From Pandoraea sp. (GTDB taxonomy: Bacteria; Pseudomonadota; Gammaproteobacteria; Burkholderiales; Burkholderiaceae), in NCBI GenBank assembly GCA_031291335.1, contig JARLJF010000057.1, positions 1 through 38,505 on the forward strand: 38,505 nucleotides of DNA. The letters are read 5' to 3'. The position numbers and the translations under genes were made by a program. Positions 17,379 through 25,548 of this stretch are shown here, in pieces. Within the stretch, counting starts at the first letter, position 1. Every line of letters starts with the position of its first letter. Under the pieces are notes generated by a model. It saw only the letters and a program-made list of their open reading frames with translations. It did no database searches and was not told the origin of the DNA.

Positions 17379-18521
17379 TCAGTCGAGCGTGCGTTTGTAG
17401 AACTTCACGGCCACCGTCATGAGGACGGCGGAGAACACCAGCAGCGGCCACAGGTCGTGCCAAGCATCGCCCCAGCCGTTGCCCTTGAGCAGAATGCCGC
17501 GAATGAGCCGGTTGAAGTAGGTGAGCGGCAGCACGTTGCCGATGGCTTGCGCCCACGCGGGCATGCCGCGAAACGGAAACATGAAGCCCGAGAGCAACAT
17601 GTTCGGCAGAAAGTAGAACACCGTGAGTTGCATGGCCTGCAACTGGTTCTGCGCGAACGACGACAGCGTGATGCCCACGGTAAGGTTGGCCGCAATGAAG
17701 ACCAGCGCGGCGAGATAGATCGCGACCACACTTCCCTCGAACGGCACGTGAAAGACGAAGCGCGCCGCGATGAGAATGATGCTCGCCTGTATCAACCCGA
17801 TGGCGATATACGGCACGATCTTTCCCGTCATGACTTCGATGGGCAGCACGGGCGTGGCGAGCAGGTTTTCCATCGTCCCGCGCTCACGCTCACGCACGAT
17901 GGCGAGGCCCGTCATCATGGCGAGTGTCATCGACAGAATCACGCCCATCAGGCCGGGAATGATGTTGTATTGCGTGATGCCTTCGGCGTTGTAGAGCCGA
18001 TGTACCTGCACGTCGAATGCGTTCTGTCCTCCGGCCAGTGACGCGAGCGGCCCCGTCAGATCTTTCTGCGCGACGGACTGGGCGATGGCGGGCAATGCAC
18101 CGAGCGCCGAGGCCATTGCCATCGGGTCGGTCGCATCGGCCTCGACAAGCAGGGCGGGGCGCTCACCACGCAGCAATCGTCGCGTGAAGTCGGCGGGGAT
18201 GTTCAGCACGAACTGAACGCGCCCCTGCGCGAGTGCGGCGCGCCCGGCGTCTTCGCTCGTGAGGGTCTCGGTGAAGTGGAAGTATTGAGAATGCTCCATG
18301 GCCGCCACGAAACTGCGCGTGAATTCGCTGTCGTCGGCGACGAGCGCAGCAGTGGGCATGTGCTTGGGGTCGGTGTTGATGGCGAAGCCGAAGAGCGTCA
18401 GTTGCACGAGCGGCACGCCCACAATCATCGCGAAGGTCACGCGGTCGCGGCGCAGTTGCAAGAACTCCTTGCACACGATGCTCCACCAACGGGCGATAGA
18501 GAACCCCAGCGGCGTGCTCAC
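17379..18521 (-). CDS. ABC-2 type transporter permease (YhhJ/YbhR-like)
   Basis: A 380-residue inner-membrane permease. One membrane helix near residue 25-45 (VTFAMIVGVPLVQLTLFGFAI) is followed by a large periplasmic domain (about residues 50-190) and five C-terminal helices, with the family's GLAIVRERERGTMENLLATPV segment near residue 230. The GTG start overlaps the ATPase stop by four bases (GTGA). In the related YbhFSR system two permeases are encoded; here there is one, so it probably works as a homodimer. Confidence 0.92.
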   Translation of the reverse strand: MSTPLGFSIARWWSIVCKEFLQLRRDRVTFAMIVGVPLVQLTLFGFAINTDPKHMPTAALVADDSEFTRSFVAAMEHSQYFHFTETLTSEDAGRAALAQGRVQFVLNIPADFTRRLLRGERPALLVEADATDPMAMASALGALPAIAQSVAQKDLTGPLASLAGGQNAFDVQVHRLYNAEGITQYNIIPGLMGVILSMTLAMMTGLAIVRERERGTMENLLATPVLPIEVMTGKIVPYIAIGLIQASIILIAARFVFHVPFEGSVVAIYLAALVFIAANLTVGITLSSFAQNQLQAMQLTVFYFLPNMLLSGFMFPFRGMPAWAQAIGNVLPLTYFNRLIRGILLKGNGWGDAWHDLWPLLVFSAVLMTVAVKFYKRTLD

Positions 18522-19522
18522 GCGTCGTCTCCGAAGTTGTCTTTCGCGTGGCTCATCAAGTAGATGAAGACGTCTTCGAGACTCGTATCGATAGGGGTGA
18601 CGCGCAGCGCGTGCGTGCCGGCCAGTTCGTGCAGCAGCTTGCCGAGCGCGTCGCCGTCTTGTCCGCTGACGTGCAGCGCGCTGCCGAAGGCGACCGTCTG
18701 TGCGACGGCGGGTTGTTCGCGCAGTTCGCGCGCCAGATCGACGAGGTTCTCACCCTGCACCGTCCATGTCGACAGGTGCTGACTCTCGATGACCTCGGCC
18801 GCCGTGCCCTGAGCGAGCAGTTCCCCATACGAGATGTAGGCGAGTTTGTGGCAGCGCTCCGCTTCGTCCATGTAATGCGTGCTCACGAGCACCGAAATGC
18901 CTTTTGAGGCCAACTCGTGCAGTTCTTCCCAGAAGTCGCGCCGGGCGGTCGGGTCGACGCCCGCGGTCGCTTCGTCGAGCAGAAGCACCTGCGGCTCGTG
19001 CAGCATGCATGCCGCGAGCGCGAGGCGCTGTTTCCAGCCGCCTGAGAGCGATCCCGTCAACTGCTTGGCGCGGCCCTTCAGACCGAGCCCTTCGATCGCG
19101 CGATCGACCGCTTCGCGGCGGTTCGGCATGCCGTACACGCGCGCTACGAAATCCAGATTCTCGCGGATCGTCAGGTCTTCCCAGTACGAGAAGCGCTGCG
19201 TCATATAGCCGATCAGACGCTTGATCTGCGCGCTCTCGCGCACAATGTCGAAGCCCAAACAAGTGCCGCTGCCCGAGTCGGGGGTGAGCAGTCCGCACAT
19301 CATGCGAATGCAGGTGGTCTTTCCGCTGCCGTTCGGGCCGAGAAAGCCGAAGATCTCGCCGCGTCGCACTTGCAGCGAGACGTCCTTGACGACGTGCTTG
19401 TCACCGAAGTGCTTGTTCAATCCGTTGACGTCGATAGCGAGGTCGCCATTGTGGCCGGCGTGATTCCCCTGGCCGCCGTGGGGCGCGGCGTCAGCGGGGG
19501 GATGCGTGTCGCGGCCGTTCAT
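18518..19522 (-). CDS. ABC transporter ATP-binding protein
   Basis: A 334-residue ATPase with Walker A GPNGSGKT at residues 62-69, signature LSGGWKQ at 159-165 and Walker B LLLDEAT at 180-186, followed by the switch histidine in STHYMDEAERC. The N-terminal 27 residues are rich in His, Gly and Asp and are not part of the ABC fold. ATG 19522 overlaps the adaptor stop codon (ATGA); the longer open frame upstream is shadow of the adaptor gene. It powers the exporter formed with the permease, adaptor and outer-membrane factor. Confidence 0.94.
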   Translation of the reverse strand: MNGRDTHPPADAAPHGGQGNHAGHNGDLAIDVNGLNKHFGDKHVVKDVSLQVRRGEIFGFLGPNGSGKTTCIRMMCGLLTPDSGSGTCLGFDIVRESAQIKRLIGYMTQRFSYWEDLTIRENLDFVARVYGMPNRREAVDRAIEGLGLKGRAKQLTGSLSGGWKQRLALAACMLHEPQVLLLDEATAGVDPTARRDFWEELHELASKGISVLVSTHYMDEAERCHKLAYISYGELLAQGTAAEVIESQHLSTWTVQGENLVDLARELREQPAVAQTVAFGSALHVSGQDGDALGKLLHELAGTHALRVTPIDTSLEDVFIYLMSHAKDNFGDDA

Positions 19523-20484
19523 TGACGTGTTACCTGCACCGGCTGCCCCGGATTGAGTTTGACGGCGTCTGCCGGGGCAGGGTGCGCTTCGACCATGTAG
19601 ACGAGCTTGTCGCGCGTGTCGTTGCTGTAGATGACGGGCGGTGTGTACTCCGCCTGATTGGCGACATACGTGATGTTGGCATCGACACCGGCGCCGCAAC
19701 CGTCGCACGCGATATGTACCGTTTGCCCGGCCCTGAGGCTGCCCAGCACCGTCTCCGGCACGAAAAAGCGCACCTTGATGTTGCCCGGCGGCAGCAGCCG
19801 CACGACGGGGCTGCCTGCCGGTACCCATTCGCCGACGCGATACATCGTGTCGTACACGCGCCCGGCGGCGCTCGCCCCGGGATGCTTCTGCGCGAGTTGC
19901 CAGTCGGCCTGTGCGAGCGAGGCACGGGCTACGTCGACTTGCGCGGCCTGCGCCTGTCGCTGTGCTTCGCGGCCCGGCAGTCGCGCCACGGCCAGACTGC
20001 TTTGCAGTTCCTGAACGTGTGCGGTGCTGCTGCGCGCGTCGGCACGGCTGGCGTCGAGCTGCTCGCGGGAAATACCGCCTGCGGCGTACTGCGCCTGATC
20101 GCGATCGAACTGGGCGACGGACTTGTCGCGCACGGCGATGGCTTGCTTGAGCTGGGCAGCAGATACGGCAATTTCATCGGGACGCTTGCCGGTGTCGAGG
20201 TCGCGCAACTGCGCTTCGGCGCTGGCGAGCGTTTCGCGCGCATGGGCCTGAGCGGCCAGTTCGTAGGTGGATTCGAGATCGAACAGGGCGTCACCCGCCT
20301 TGACCTGTTGGCCGCGCTTGACCGACAGGGTCTGGAGTGTGCCGGCCTGCGAGGAGGCGACATAGACAAACTCGCCTTCCACATAGCCTTGCCACGGCGT
20401 GGGGCCGTGATCGCCACAGCCGGCCAGAGCGGCTGTGACGGCAAGGGTCATCGCGTTAGTGCACTTGCGAGGGTATGCCTGCAT
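19519..20484 (-). CDS. HlyD-family periplasmic adaptor lipoprotein
   Basis: A 321-residue membrane-fusion (adaptor) protein. The N-terminus carries a lipobox LAGC (Cys23), then GYVEGEFVYVASSQAGTLQTLSVKRGQQVKAGDALFDLE, the lipoyl-like half, a helical hairpin of about residues 80-190, and a beta domain with VRFFVPETVLGSLRAGQTV. It would link the inner-membrane ABC exporter to the outer-membrane factor. First gene of the four-gene operon; the later ATG (codon 12) is an alternative start that also keeps the lipobox. Confidence 0.9.
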   Translation of the reverse strand: MQAYPRKCTNAMTLAVTAALAGCGDHGPTPWQGYVEGEFVYVASSQAGTLQTLSVKRGQQVKAGDALFDLESTYELAAQAHARETLASAEAQLRDLDTGKRPDEIAVSAAQLKQAIAVRDKSVAQFDRDQAQYAAGGISREQLDASRADARSSTAHVQELQSSLAVARLPGREAQRQAQAAQVDVARASLAQADWQLAQKHPGASAAGRVYDTMYRVGEWVPAGSPVVRLLPPGNIKVRFFVPETVLGSLRAGQTVHIACDGCGAGVDANITYVANQAEYTPPVIYSNDTRDKLVYMVEAHPAPADAVKLNPGQPVQVTRQ

Positions 20485-20699
20485 GACATGTCTCGTGCGT
20501 GGCGGTTGTCCGCTGCCACCTTAGCGCAAAAGCGTCTTGGCGAGCAATCAGGGCAACCGGAGCGATCGGGGGCAGGTAGGGCCAGCGCCATGCGCGTGAG
20601 GGGACTCTCTGCTATTGTGCGCACATGTCCGGCGGCGCACGGGGCGCGCCAGCAGTCACGGCGCAGCGCTCCGGACCTCATGCAAGGAGCTTGATTGAT

Positions 20700-21266
20700 A
20701 TGTCTCACGACACGTTCGACGAAAACGACTGGAAGCGATTCCTGAAACACATCGGCGAAGACCCGGATCGCCCCGGCCTGCACGAAACGCCGGCACGCGT
20801 GCAGAAAGCATGGCGGCAATGGACCGCCGGTTATGGTCAGGACCCGGCCGAAGTGCTCAAGGTCTTTGAAGACGGGGCAGAGCAATACAACGAATTGATC
20901 GTCGTGCGCGGCATTCCCGTCTACAGCCATTGCGAGCACCATCTCGCGCCGTTCTTCGGCAAGGCGACTATCGGCTATCTGCCCAATGGCAAGATCGTCG
21001 GATTGTCGAAGCTCACGCGTCTGGTCGACTGTTTCGCGCGTCGCCTGCAAGTGCAGGAACGTCTGACCACACAGGTCGCCGAAGCGCTGATGACGCATCT
21101 GCAACCGAAGGCCGTTGGCGTGGTGGTGTCGTGCCGTCACATGTGCATGGAGAGCCGGGGCATTCGCACGGCGGGTGAAGAGACGGTCACGTCTTCGATG
21201 CTCGGCGAGTTGCAGCCCAATCTGGCATTGCGCACGGAATTCCTCGCGCTCGCTCGCGACAAGTAA
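20700..21266 (+). CDS. folE: FolE, GTP cyclohydrolase I
   Basis: A 188-residue GTP cyclohydrolase I, the first enzyme of tetrahydrofolate synthesis, converting GTP to dihydroneopterin triphosphate. The zinc ligands are visible as Cys78 and His81 (in YSHCEHHLAPF) and Cys149 (in SCRHMCMESRG), each exactly 32 residues before the E. coli numbering (110, 113, 181), so the protein is the normal type with a shorter N-terminus. ATG 20700 has AAGGAG ten bases upstream; the open frame begins earlier at 20625 without a ribosome site. It is monocistronic and ends in a strong terminator. Confidence 0.95.
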   Translation: MSHDTFDENDWKRFLKHIGEDPDRPGLHETPARVQKAWRQWTAGYGQDPAEVLKVFEDGAEQYNELIVVRGIPVYSHCEHHLAPFFGKATIGYLPNGKIVGLSKLTRLVDCFARRLQVQERLTTQVAEALMTHLQPKAVGVVVSCRHMCMESRGIRTAGEETVTSSMLGELQPNLALRTEFLALARDK

Positions 21267-21280
21267 TCGCACAAGACGCA

Positions 21281-21319
21281 AAAAAGCGCCGGCGGGGACA
21301 TTCCTCGCCGGCGCTTTTT
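21281..21319. terminator. Bidirectional terminator between folE and the PEBP gene
   Basis: AAAAA-GCGCCGGCG (21281-21294) pairs with CGCCGGCGC-TTTTT (21306-21319). The A run on one side and T run on the other let the hairpin stop transcription from both convergent genes. Confidence 0.9.
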
Positions 21320-21337
21320 CCATGGGGCCGTTCGGTT

Positions 21338-21901
21338 TTACCGACCGTAACGCGCCACGATGGTCGAGCCGTTTATCGTATGACCGGCGAGCGCGGCGGA
21401 CAGGCCGTTGGCGTCGAGCCCGGCCGGCAACTGGCCGGGTTCGATGTCGGTCGCCGTCACGGTGATGATGTAGTGATGCGGCGTATCGCCGACCGGCGGG
21501 CAGGCACCGCGATAGGCCATTGCACCGCTGACGTTCTTGCCGACGGTGACTTGCGGACTCGTTTCGTTCCCCGCACCGGCAGCGAGCGACGAGACCGTGG
21601 CCGGAATGTTGTAAGCGACCCAATGCACGACACCGCCGCCTTTTGCGCCGTCGGGGTCCTTCATCGTAATGACCACGCTGCGCGTGGCTTGCGGCAGATT
21701 TTTCCACTCGACGGGCGGGCTGACATTCTTGCCGCCGCACTCGCCCAGCCCGGCGTGCACCGCGGGCAGCAGGCCGCTGTCCGCGAACGCGCTCGACGAG
21801 ACGCTCATGCCTTCGGCATGCGCCGTCCCTGCGGCGAATGCCATGGCGATCGCCGCCGCGCCTGCAATGCCCACTGCGCTCGTGGATGAGAGCCGTTTCA
21901 T
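21338..21901 (-). CDS. YbhB/YbcL-family (PEBP-like) secreted protein
   Basis: A 187-residue protein related to phosphatidylethanolamine-binding/Raf-kinase-inhibitor-like proteins. A cleavable signal peptide spans about residues 1-29 (AAGTAHA before EG). Family blocks include ECGGKNVSPPVEWKNLPQATRSVVITMKDPDG, VVHWVAYNIPA and YRGACPPVGDTPHHYIITVTA. ATG 21901 is chosen since AGGAGG lies seven bases upstream; the ATG two codons earlier is too close to it. The biological role of bacterial members is not established. Periplasmic location is expected. Confidence 0.88.
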   Translation of the reverse strand: MKRLSSTSAVGIAGAAAIAMAFAAGTAHAEGMSVSSSAFADSGLLPAVHAGLGECGGKNVSPPVEWKNLPQATRSVVITMKDPDGAKGGGVVHWVAYNIPATVSSLAAGAGNETSPQVTVGKNVSGAMAYRGACPPVGDTPHHYIITVTATDIEPGQLPAGLDANGLSAALAGHTINGSTIVARYGR

Positions 21902-21912
21902 AAGCATGCCTC

Positions 21913-22098
21913 CTATTTGGCAGATGCAATGATGAGTTTGAATGGTAGTGCAAGCAGTGCCGTGCCCGCCACACCTGCACACCATAGCGCGACAAACCAT
22001 CCCCAGCGAATCAGGGCCAGTTGCCAGCGGCTGTGAACGACGCTCTGCTCGCGTTGCCGGCGCGCGGCCGGGCGTACAAGATCAGTGATAGTGCGCAT
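21913..22098 (-). CDS. Small membrane protein after cydB (DUF2474-like)
   Basis: A 61-residue protein with a basic, soluble N-terminal third and one membrane helix (WGWFVALWCAGVAGTALLALPFKLII). It overlaps the 3' end of cydB by 17 bases and has an AGGTG ribosome site inside cydB. Position, size and the RWGWFVALWCAGV-type motif fit the DUF2474 small proteins that accompany cyanide-insensitive bd oxidases; a CydX-like role in stabilising the oxidase is inferred. Confidence 0.7.
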   Translation of the reverse strand: MRTITDLVRPAARRQREQSVVHSRWQLALIRWGWFVALWCAGVAGTALLALPFKLIIASAK

Positions 22099-23080
22099 CT
22101 GGTGTCACCTTGCCGCGAAATACCCAATAGGCCAGCATCGTGTAGGCGATGATCACCGGAATGATGAAGGCCGCCCCCCATAACGTGAACGACAGACTCG
22201 AATGCGGCGCGGCGGCGTCCCAGATCGTGATGCCCGGCAGGATCGCATACGGATAGGCGCTGATGAGCAGCCCGCTGTAGCCAAGGAACACGAGTCCGAT
22301 GGCGAGCCAGAACGGCGTGGCATCGTGCGCCCGGCGCAACACACGGCGCATGACGAACGTCGCGCCCGCCACGAGGAACGGCACCGGCAGGCACCGCCAG
22401 AACCACTGGTCGTCGAACCAGCGCTCGGCCACCAGCGGCAAGCGCAGCGGTGTCCACAGCGAGACGATGGCCATGGTCGCCACGAGCGCCAGCGTGAGCG
22501 GCCACGCGAGCACGCGCAGGCGGCGCTGCAAATCGCCCTCGGTCTTGCCGATCAGCCAGCACGCACCAAGCAGTGCGTATGTCACAAGCAAGCCCAGTCC
22601 GGTGAACAAGTTGAAGGCCGTGACCCACGCGAAGGCGTCGCCCGCGAACTGGCCGTTCTCTACCGGGATGCCGGACAAATAAGCGCCGAGTGAAACGCCC
22701 TGAAAGAACGTTGCGCCTGCCGAGCCACCAATGAACGCCAGATCCCACCACTGCCGTGTGCGACGTGATTTCCCGCGAATCTCGAATGCCACGCCGCGAA
22801 AAATCAGGCACACGAGCATGAACACCAGCGGCAAATACAGCGCCGAGAGCAGCACCGAGTACACCATCGGGAACGCGGCCAGCAGCCCGGCGCCGCCGAG
22901 CACGAGCCACGTCTCGTTGCCGTCCCAGACCGGGGCGACGGAGTTCATCATCGTGTCGCGCTCGCCCGCGTCGGGGAAGAAGGGGAAGAGGATGCCGATG
23001 CCGAGGTCGAAGCCGTCGAGCACCACGTAGAGAAACAGGCCGAGCGCGATGATGGCGGCCCAGGCTAAGGTCAGATCCAT
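22082..23080 (-). CDS. cydB: CydB/CioB, cytochrome bd oxidase subunit II
   Basis: A 332-residue, multi-helix subunit II of the bd-type quinol oxidase. It shows the N-terminal LGLFLYVVLDGFDLGIGILFPF and the NSVAPVWDGNETWLVLGGAGLLAAFP segment, both diagnostic of CydB/CioB. It forms the inner-membrane heterodimer with CydA that reduces oxygen with electrons from ubiquinol. It follows cydA after 39 bases and is shorter than E. coli CydB (about 380), as usual for the CIO subclass. Confidence 0.94.
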   Translation of the reverse strand: MDLTLAWAAIIALGLFLYVVLDGFDLGIGILFPFFPDAGERDTMMNSVAPVWDGNETWLVLGGAGLLAAFPMVYSVLLSALYLPLVFMLVCLIFRGVAFEIRGKSRRTRQWWDLAFIGGSAGATFFQGVSLGAYLSGIPVENGQFAGDAFAWVTAFNLFTGLGLLVTYALLGACWLIGKTEGDLQRRLRVLAWPLTLALVATMAIVSLWTPLRLPLVAERWFDDQWFWRCLPVPFLVAGATFVMRRVLRRAHDATPFWLAIGLVFLGYSGLLISAYPYAILPGITIWDAAAPHSSLSFTLWGAAFIIPVIIAYTMLAYWVFRGKVTPDAHYH

Positions 23081-23119
23081 GAGAAGTCTCGCTAAGGTCG
23101 ATGTCGCGTCGTGCGCCGA

Positions 23120-24565
23120 TCAGGTCGCGTGCGCGGGGTCGGTGTCCATCCGTCCGGACAGACCCGACACGGCGGGTACGGCTTGCGGCACGAGGTGGCC
23201 GTCAGGCAGAGGGCGGCCATCGCCGGATGCGGTGGACGGATCGCCGAGCAATACCGGACCGCCGCGCAGAATCTTCAGCAGGTAGTACACGCCGGTGCCG
23301 AACACCAGGAAGTAGGCCAGCACAAGGATCAGCAGCGAGACCTGCACCTGCTGTGCGCTGACCGGCGACATGGCGTGCGCGGTGCGCATCACGCCGTAGA
23401 CCACCCACGGCTGTCGTCCGGCTTCGGTCGTGACCCAGCCGGCGAGCAAAGCGATGAACCCGGTCGGCGAAAGCACGAGCATGGCGCGAGCGAAGTTGCG
23501 CGAGGTGAAGAGCGTGCCGCGACGGCGCAGCCACACGGCGGCGAGGGCTGCACCGATCATCGCCAGGCCAAGGCCGACCATGATGCGGAAGCTCCAGAAC
23601 ACCAGCGGTACGTTAGGGCGTTCGTCTTTCGGAAACTCCTTCAGACCGCGAATCTCACCGTCCCAGCTATGGGTGAGGATGAGGCTGCCCAGATGCGGTA
23701 TTTCGAGTGCGTAGCGCGTGGTCTCGGCTTCCATGTCCGGCCAGCCGAACAGATTGAGCGGCGTGCCGCCAGTCTTCGTCTCCCAGAGCCCTTCGATGGC
23801 GGCGAGTTTGGCGGGTTGATGTTCCCGTGTGTTCAGTCCGTGAAGGTCGCCAACGAAGGCTTGCAACGGCGCGAAGATCAGCAGCAGCCACATGGCCATC
23901 GAGAACATGGTCTTGACGGCCGGATCGCGGCGTCCGCGCAGCAGATGCCATGCGCCGGTGCCTGCTACGACCAGTGCGGCCACCACGAACGCGGCGATAC
24001 TCATGTGCGCCAGGCGATACGGAAAAGAGGGGTTGAAGATCACGTCCCACCACGACAGCACGACTACGCGGCCGTCGACGATCTCGTAGCCCTGCGGCGT
24101 TTGCATCCAGCTGTTCGAGGCGAGAATCCAGAACGTCGAAATCAGCGTGCCGATGGCCACGCACAAGGTCGCGGCGAAGTGCGCACGTGGACTCACGCGG
24201 TTCCAGCCGAACAGCATGATGCCGAGGAAGCCGGCTTCGAGGAAGAACGCCGTCATCACCTCATAGGTGAGCAGCGGCCCGGTAACGGCGCCGGCGAAGC
24301 TGGAAAAGCCCGACCAGTTGGTGCCGAATTGATAGGCCATCACTACGCCCGAGACCACGCCCATGCCGAAGCACACGGCGAAGGCCTTCGACCAGAAGCG
24401 GCAGAGATCGAGATAGTGTTGCTGACGTGTTTTCAGCCAGAGACCTTCGAGCACGGCGATGAAGCTCGCCAGACCGATGGAGACAGCGGGGAAAATGATG
24501 TGAAACGAGACCGTGAACGCGAATTGCAGGCGTGCGAGGTCGAGGGCTTCCGGAACGGCAGTCAT
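23120..24565 (-). CDS. cydA: CydA/CioA, cytochrome bd oxidase subunit I (short Q loop, CIO type)
   Basis: A 481-residue heme-bearing subunit I. His22 (SFHIIFP), His187 (YRLAHMS) and Met329 (SFRIMVG) correspond to the E. coli heme ligands His19, His186 and Met393. The distance between the last two is 142 residues here against 207 in E. coli; the roughly 65 missing residues are the insert of the Q loop, so this is the short-loop, cyanide-insensitive (Cio) type. The acidic pair Glu102/Glu110 of the proton path is present. First gene of the operon; its upstream region contains nested inverted repeats. Confidence 0.94.
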   Translation of the reverse strand: MTAVPEALDLARLQFAFTVSFHIIFPAVSIGLASFIAVLEGLWLKTRQQHYLDLCRFWSKAFAVCFGMGVVSGVVMAYQFGTNWSGFSSFAGAVTGPLLTYEVMTAFFLEAGFLGIMLFGWNRVSPRAHFAATLCVAIGTLISTFWILASNSWMQTPQGYEIVDGRVVVLSWWDVIFNPSFPYRLAHMSIAAFVVAALVVAGTGAWHLLRGRRDPAVKTMFSMAMWLLLIFAPLQAFVGDLHGLNTREHQPAKLAAIEGLWETKTGGTPLNLFGWPDMEAETTRYALEIPHLGSLILTHSWDGEIRGLKEFPKDERPNVPLVFWSFRIMVGLGLAMIGAALAAVWLRRRGTLFTSRNFARAMLVLSPTGFIALLAGWVTTEAGRQPWVVYGVMRTAHAMSPVSAQQVQVSLLILVLAYFLVFGTGVYYLLKILRGGPVLLGDPSTASGDGRPLPDGHLVPQAVPAVSGLSGRMDTDPAHAT

Positions 24566-24579
24566 GTTGCGCTCTATGT

Positions 24580-24638
24580 ATGCAAATTAACCCTGTCTTG
24601 TATGGCGTATAGATCCACTTATCGCCATTTATTTGCAT
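24580..24638. promoter_or_regulatory. Nested inverted repeats in the cydA upstream region
   Basis: Perfect 8-base arms ATGCAAAT (24580-24587) and ATTTGCAT (24631-24638) enclose a second pair, ATGGCG (24602-24607) and CGCCAT (24623-24628). The block lies 15-73 bases upstream of the cydA start codon. No FNR/ANR box (TTGAT-N4-ATCAA) is seen, so a different regulator is suggested. Confidence 0.5.
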
Positions 24639-24760
24639 GCATATTAGGGGATGCTGCGTCGCAGCACGCGTGACAAGTCGTCACATGTGGCGCATTGACG
24701 CGGCGTGTCGCAGCCTGTCGATCGGCGCTATTTGTATGTTTTTCAAGGGATTTATGTCGG

Positions 24761-24792
24761 CACCCCGTGCGACGTCATGTCACACGGGAGTG
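24761..24792. other. Stem-loop between the DUF1345 gene and cydA
   Basis: CACCCCGTGCGAC (24761-24773) can pair with GTCACACGGGAGTG (24779-24792) with one wobble and one bulge. There is no adjacent T run in either direction. It may define the 3' end of the DUF1345 transcript. Confidence 0.35.
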
Positions 24793-24813
24793 AAGCGTCG
24801 CGCGGGCGATGTC

Positions 24814-25485
24814 TTAGCTGAGCAGCCCGGCACCGATATTGATCGACAGGCCGAGCACGGCCAGATTGAAGAAGAACGAGAGGATGGCCTGTGCGAGCGT
24901 GGCGCGTCGCATGCGGCGCGATTTCAACGCCACGTCAGCGGTTTGCGAGGCGACGGCGATCGTGAACGAGAAATACAGGAAGTCCCAGTAATCCGGATCG
25001 CAGTCGCGGTCCGGCCACGCCAGCGCGAACGGCGATTCGGTGTCGGTGAAGTACAGGCGAGCGTAGTGCAGCGTGTAGATCGTCGGCACGAGAAACCAGC
25101 CGGCGATCAGCGTGGCGGCGGCAAACAGCACGTGCTCCGACGTCTGGTGCGGCACGCCGGATTTGGCGCTGGCAAGAATGTGGATGATGGCGACCACGCT
25201 GGCGATGGCCGACAGGCTGACCACCGAGAGCACGATTGCCGCGCTCTGGTCTTCCTGCTCGGCGAAGCGTTCGATGCTGCGCTTGGGCGCGGTGACCATC
25301 ATGAACCAGATCATCGCCAGATAAGACCAAGCCCCGGCGTTCCAGCCGATCAGTGTGCGCGTAACGGCACTGAACTCCCCTTTGACGGCTACCTGAACGA
25401 ACAGGCCGGCCAGCACGCCGATGACAATGGCGATGAGCAGTCGAGGGTGAAAGCGAACCAGATGTGGGAAGAGCTTGGCATTCAT
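24814..25485 (-). CDS. DUF1345 family inner-membrane protein
   Basis: A 223-residue protein with about five hydrophobic helices. The family features are ARLYFTDTE near residue 140 and the DPDYWDFLYFSFTIAVASQTADVAL segment near residue 165, typical of DUF1345. That segment resembles the pore region of two-helix ion channels, but no function has been shown for the family to my knowledge. It lies 63 bases after the TPR-CPBP gene on the same strand and may be co-transcribed with it. Confidence 0.8.
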   Translation of the reverse strand: MNAKLFPHLVRFHPRLLIAIVIGVLAGLFVQVAVKGEFSAVTRTLIGWNAGAWSYLAMIWFMMVTAPKRSIERFAEQEDQSAAIVLSVVSLSAIASVVAIIHILASAKSGVPHQTSEHVLFAAATLIAGWFLVPTIYTLHYARLYFTDTESPFALAWPDRDCDPDYWDFLYFSFTIAVASQTADVALKSRRMRRATLAQAILSFFFNLAVLGLSINIGAGLLS

Positions 25486-25548
25486 TAGCGATGTCCGAAC
25501 GATGACGGCGAGCGGTTCGATTATCCACTAACGCCGTCAACCGTTCGG

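Noticed and set aside
23111..24673. A 520-codon open frame on the plus strand opposite cydA
   Set aside because: Antisense shadow of cydA: charged, repetitive composition and no family resemblance.
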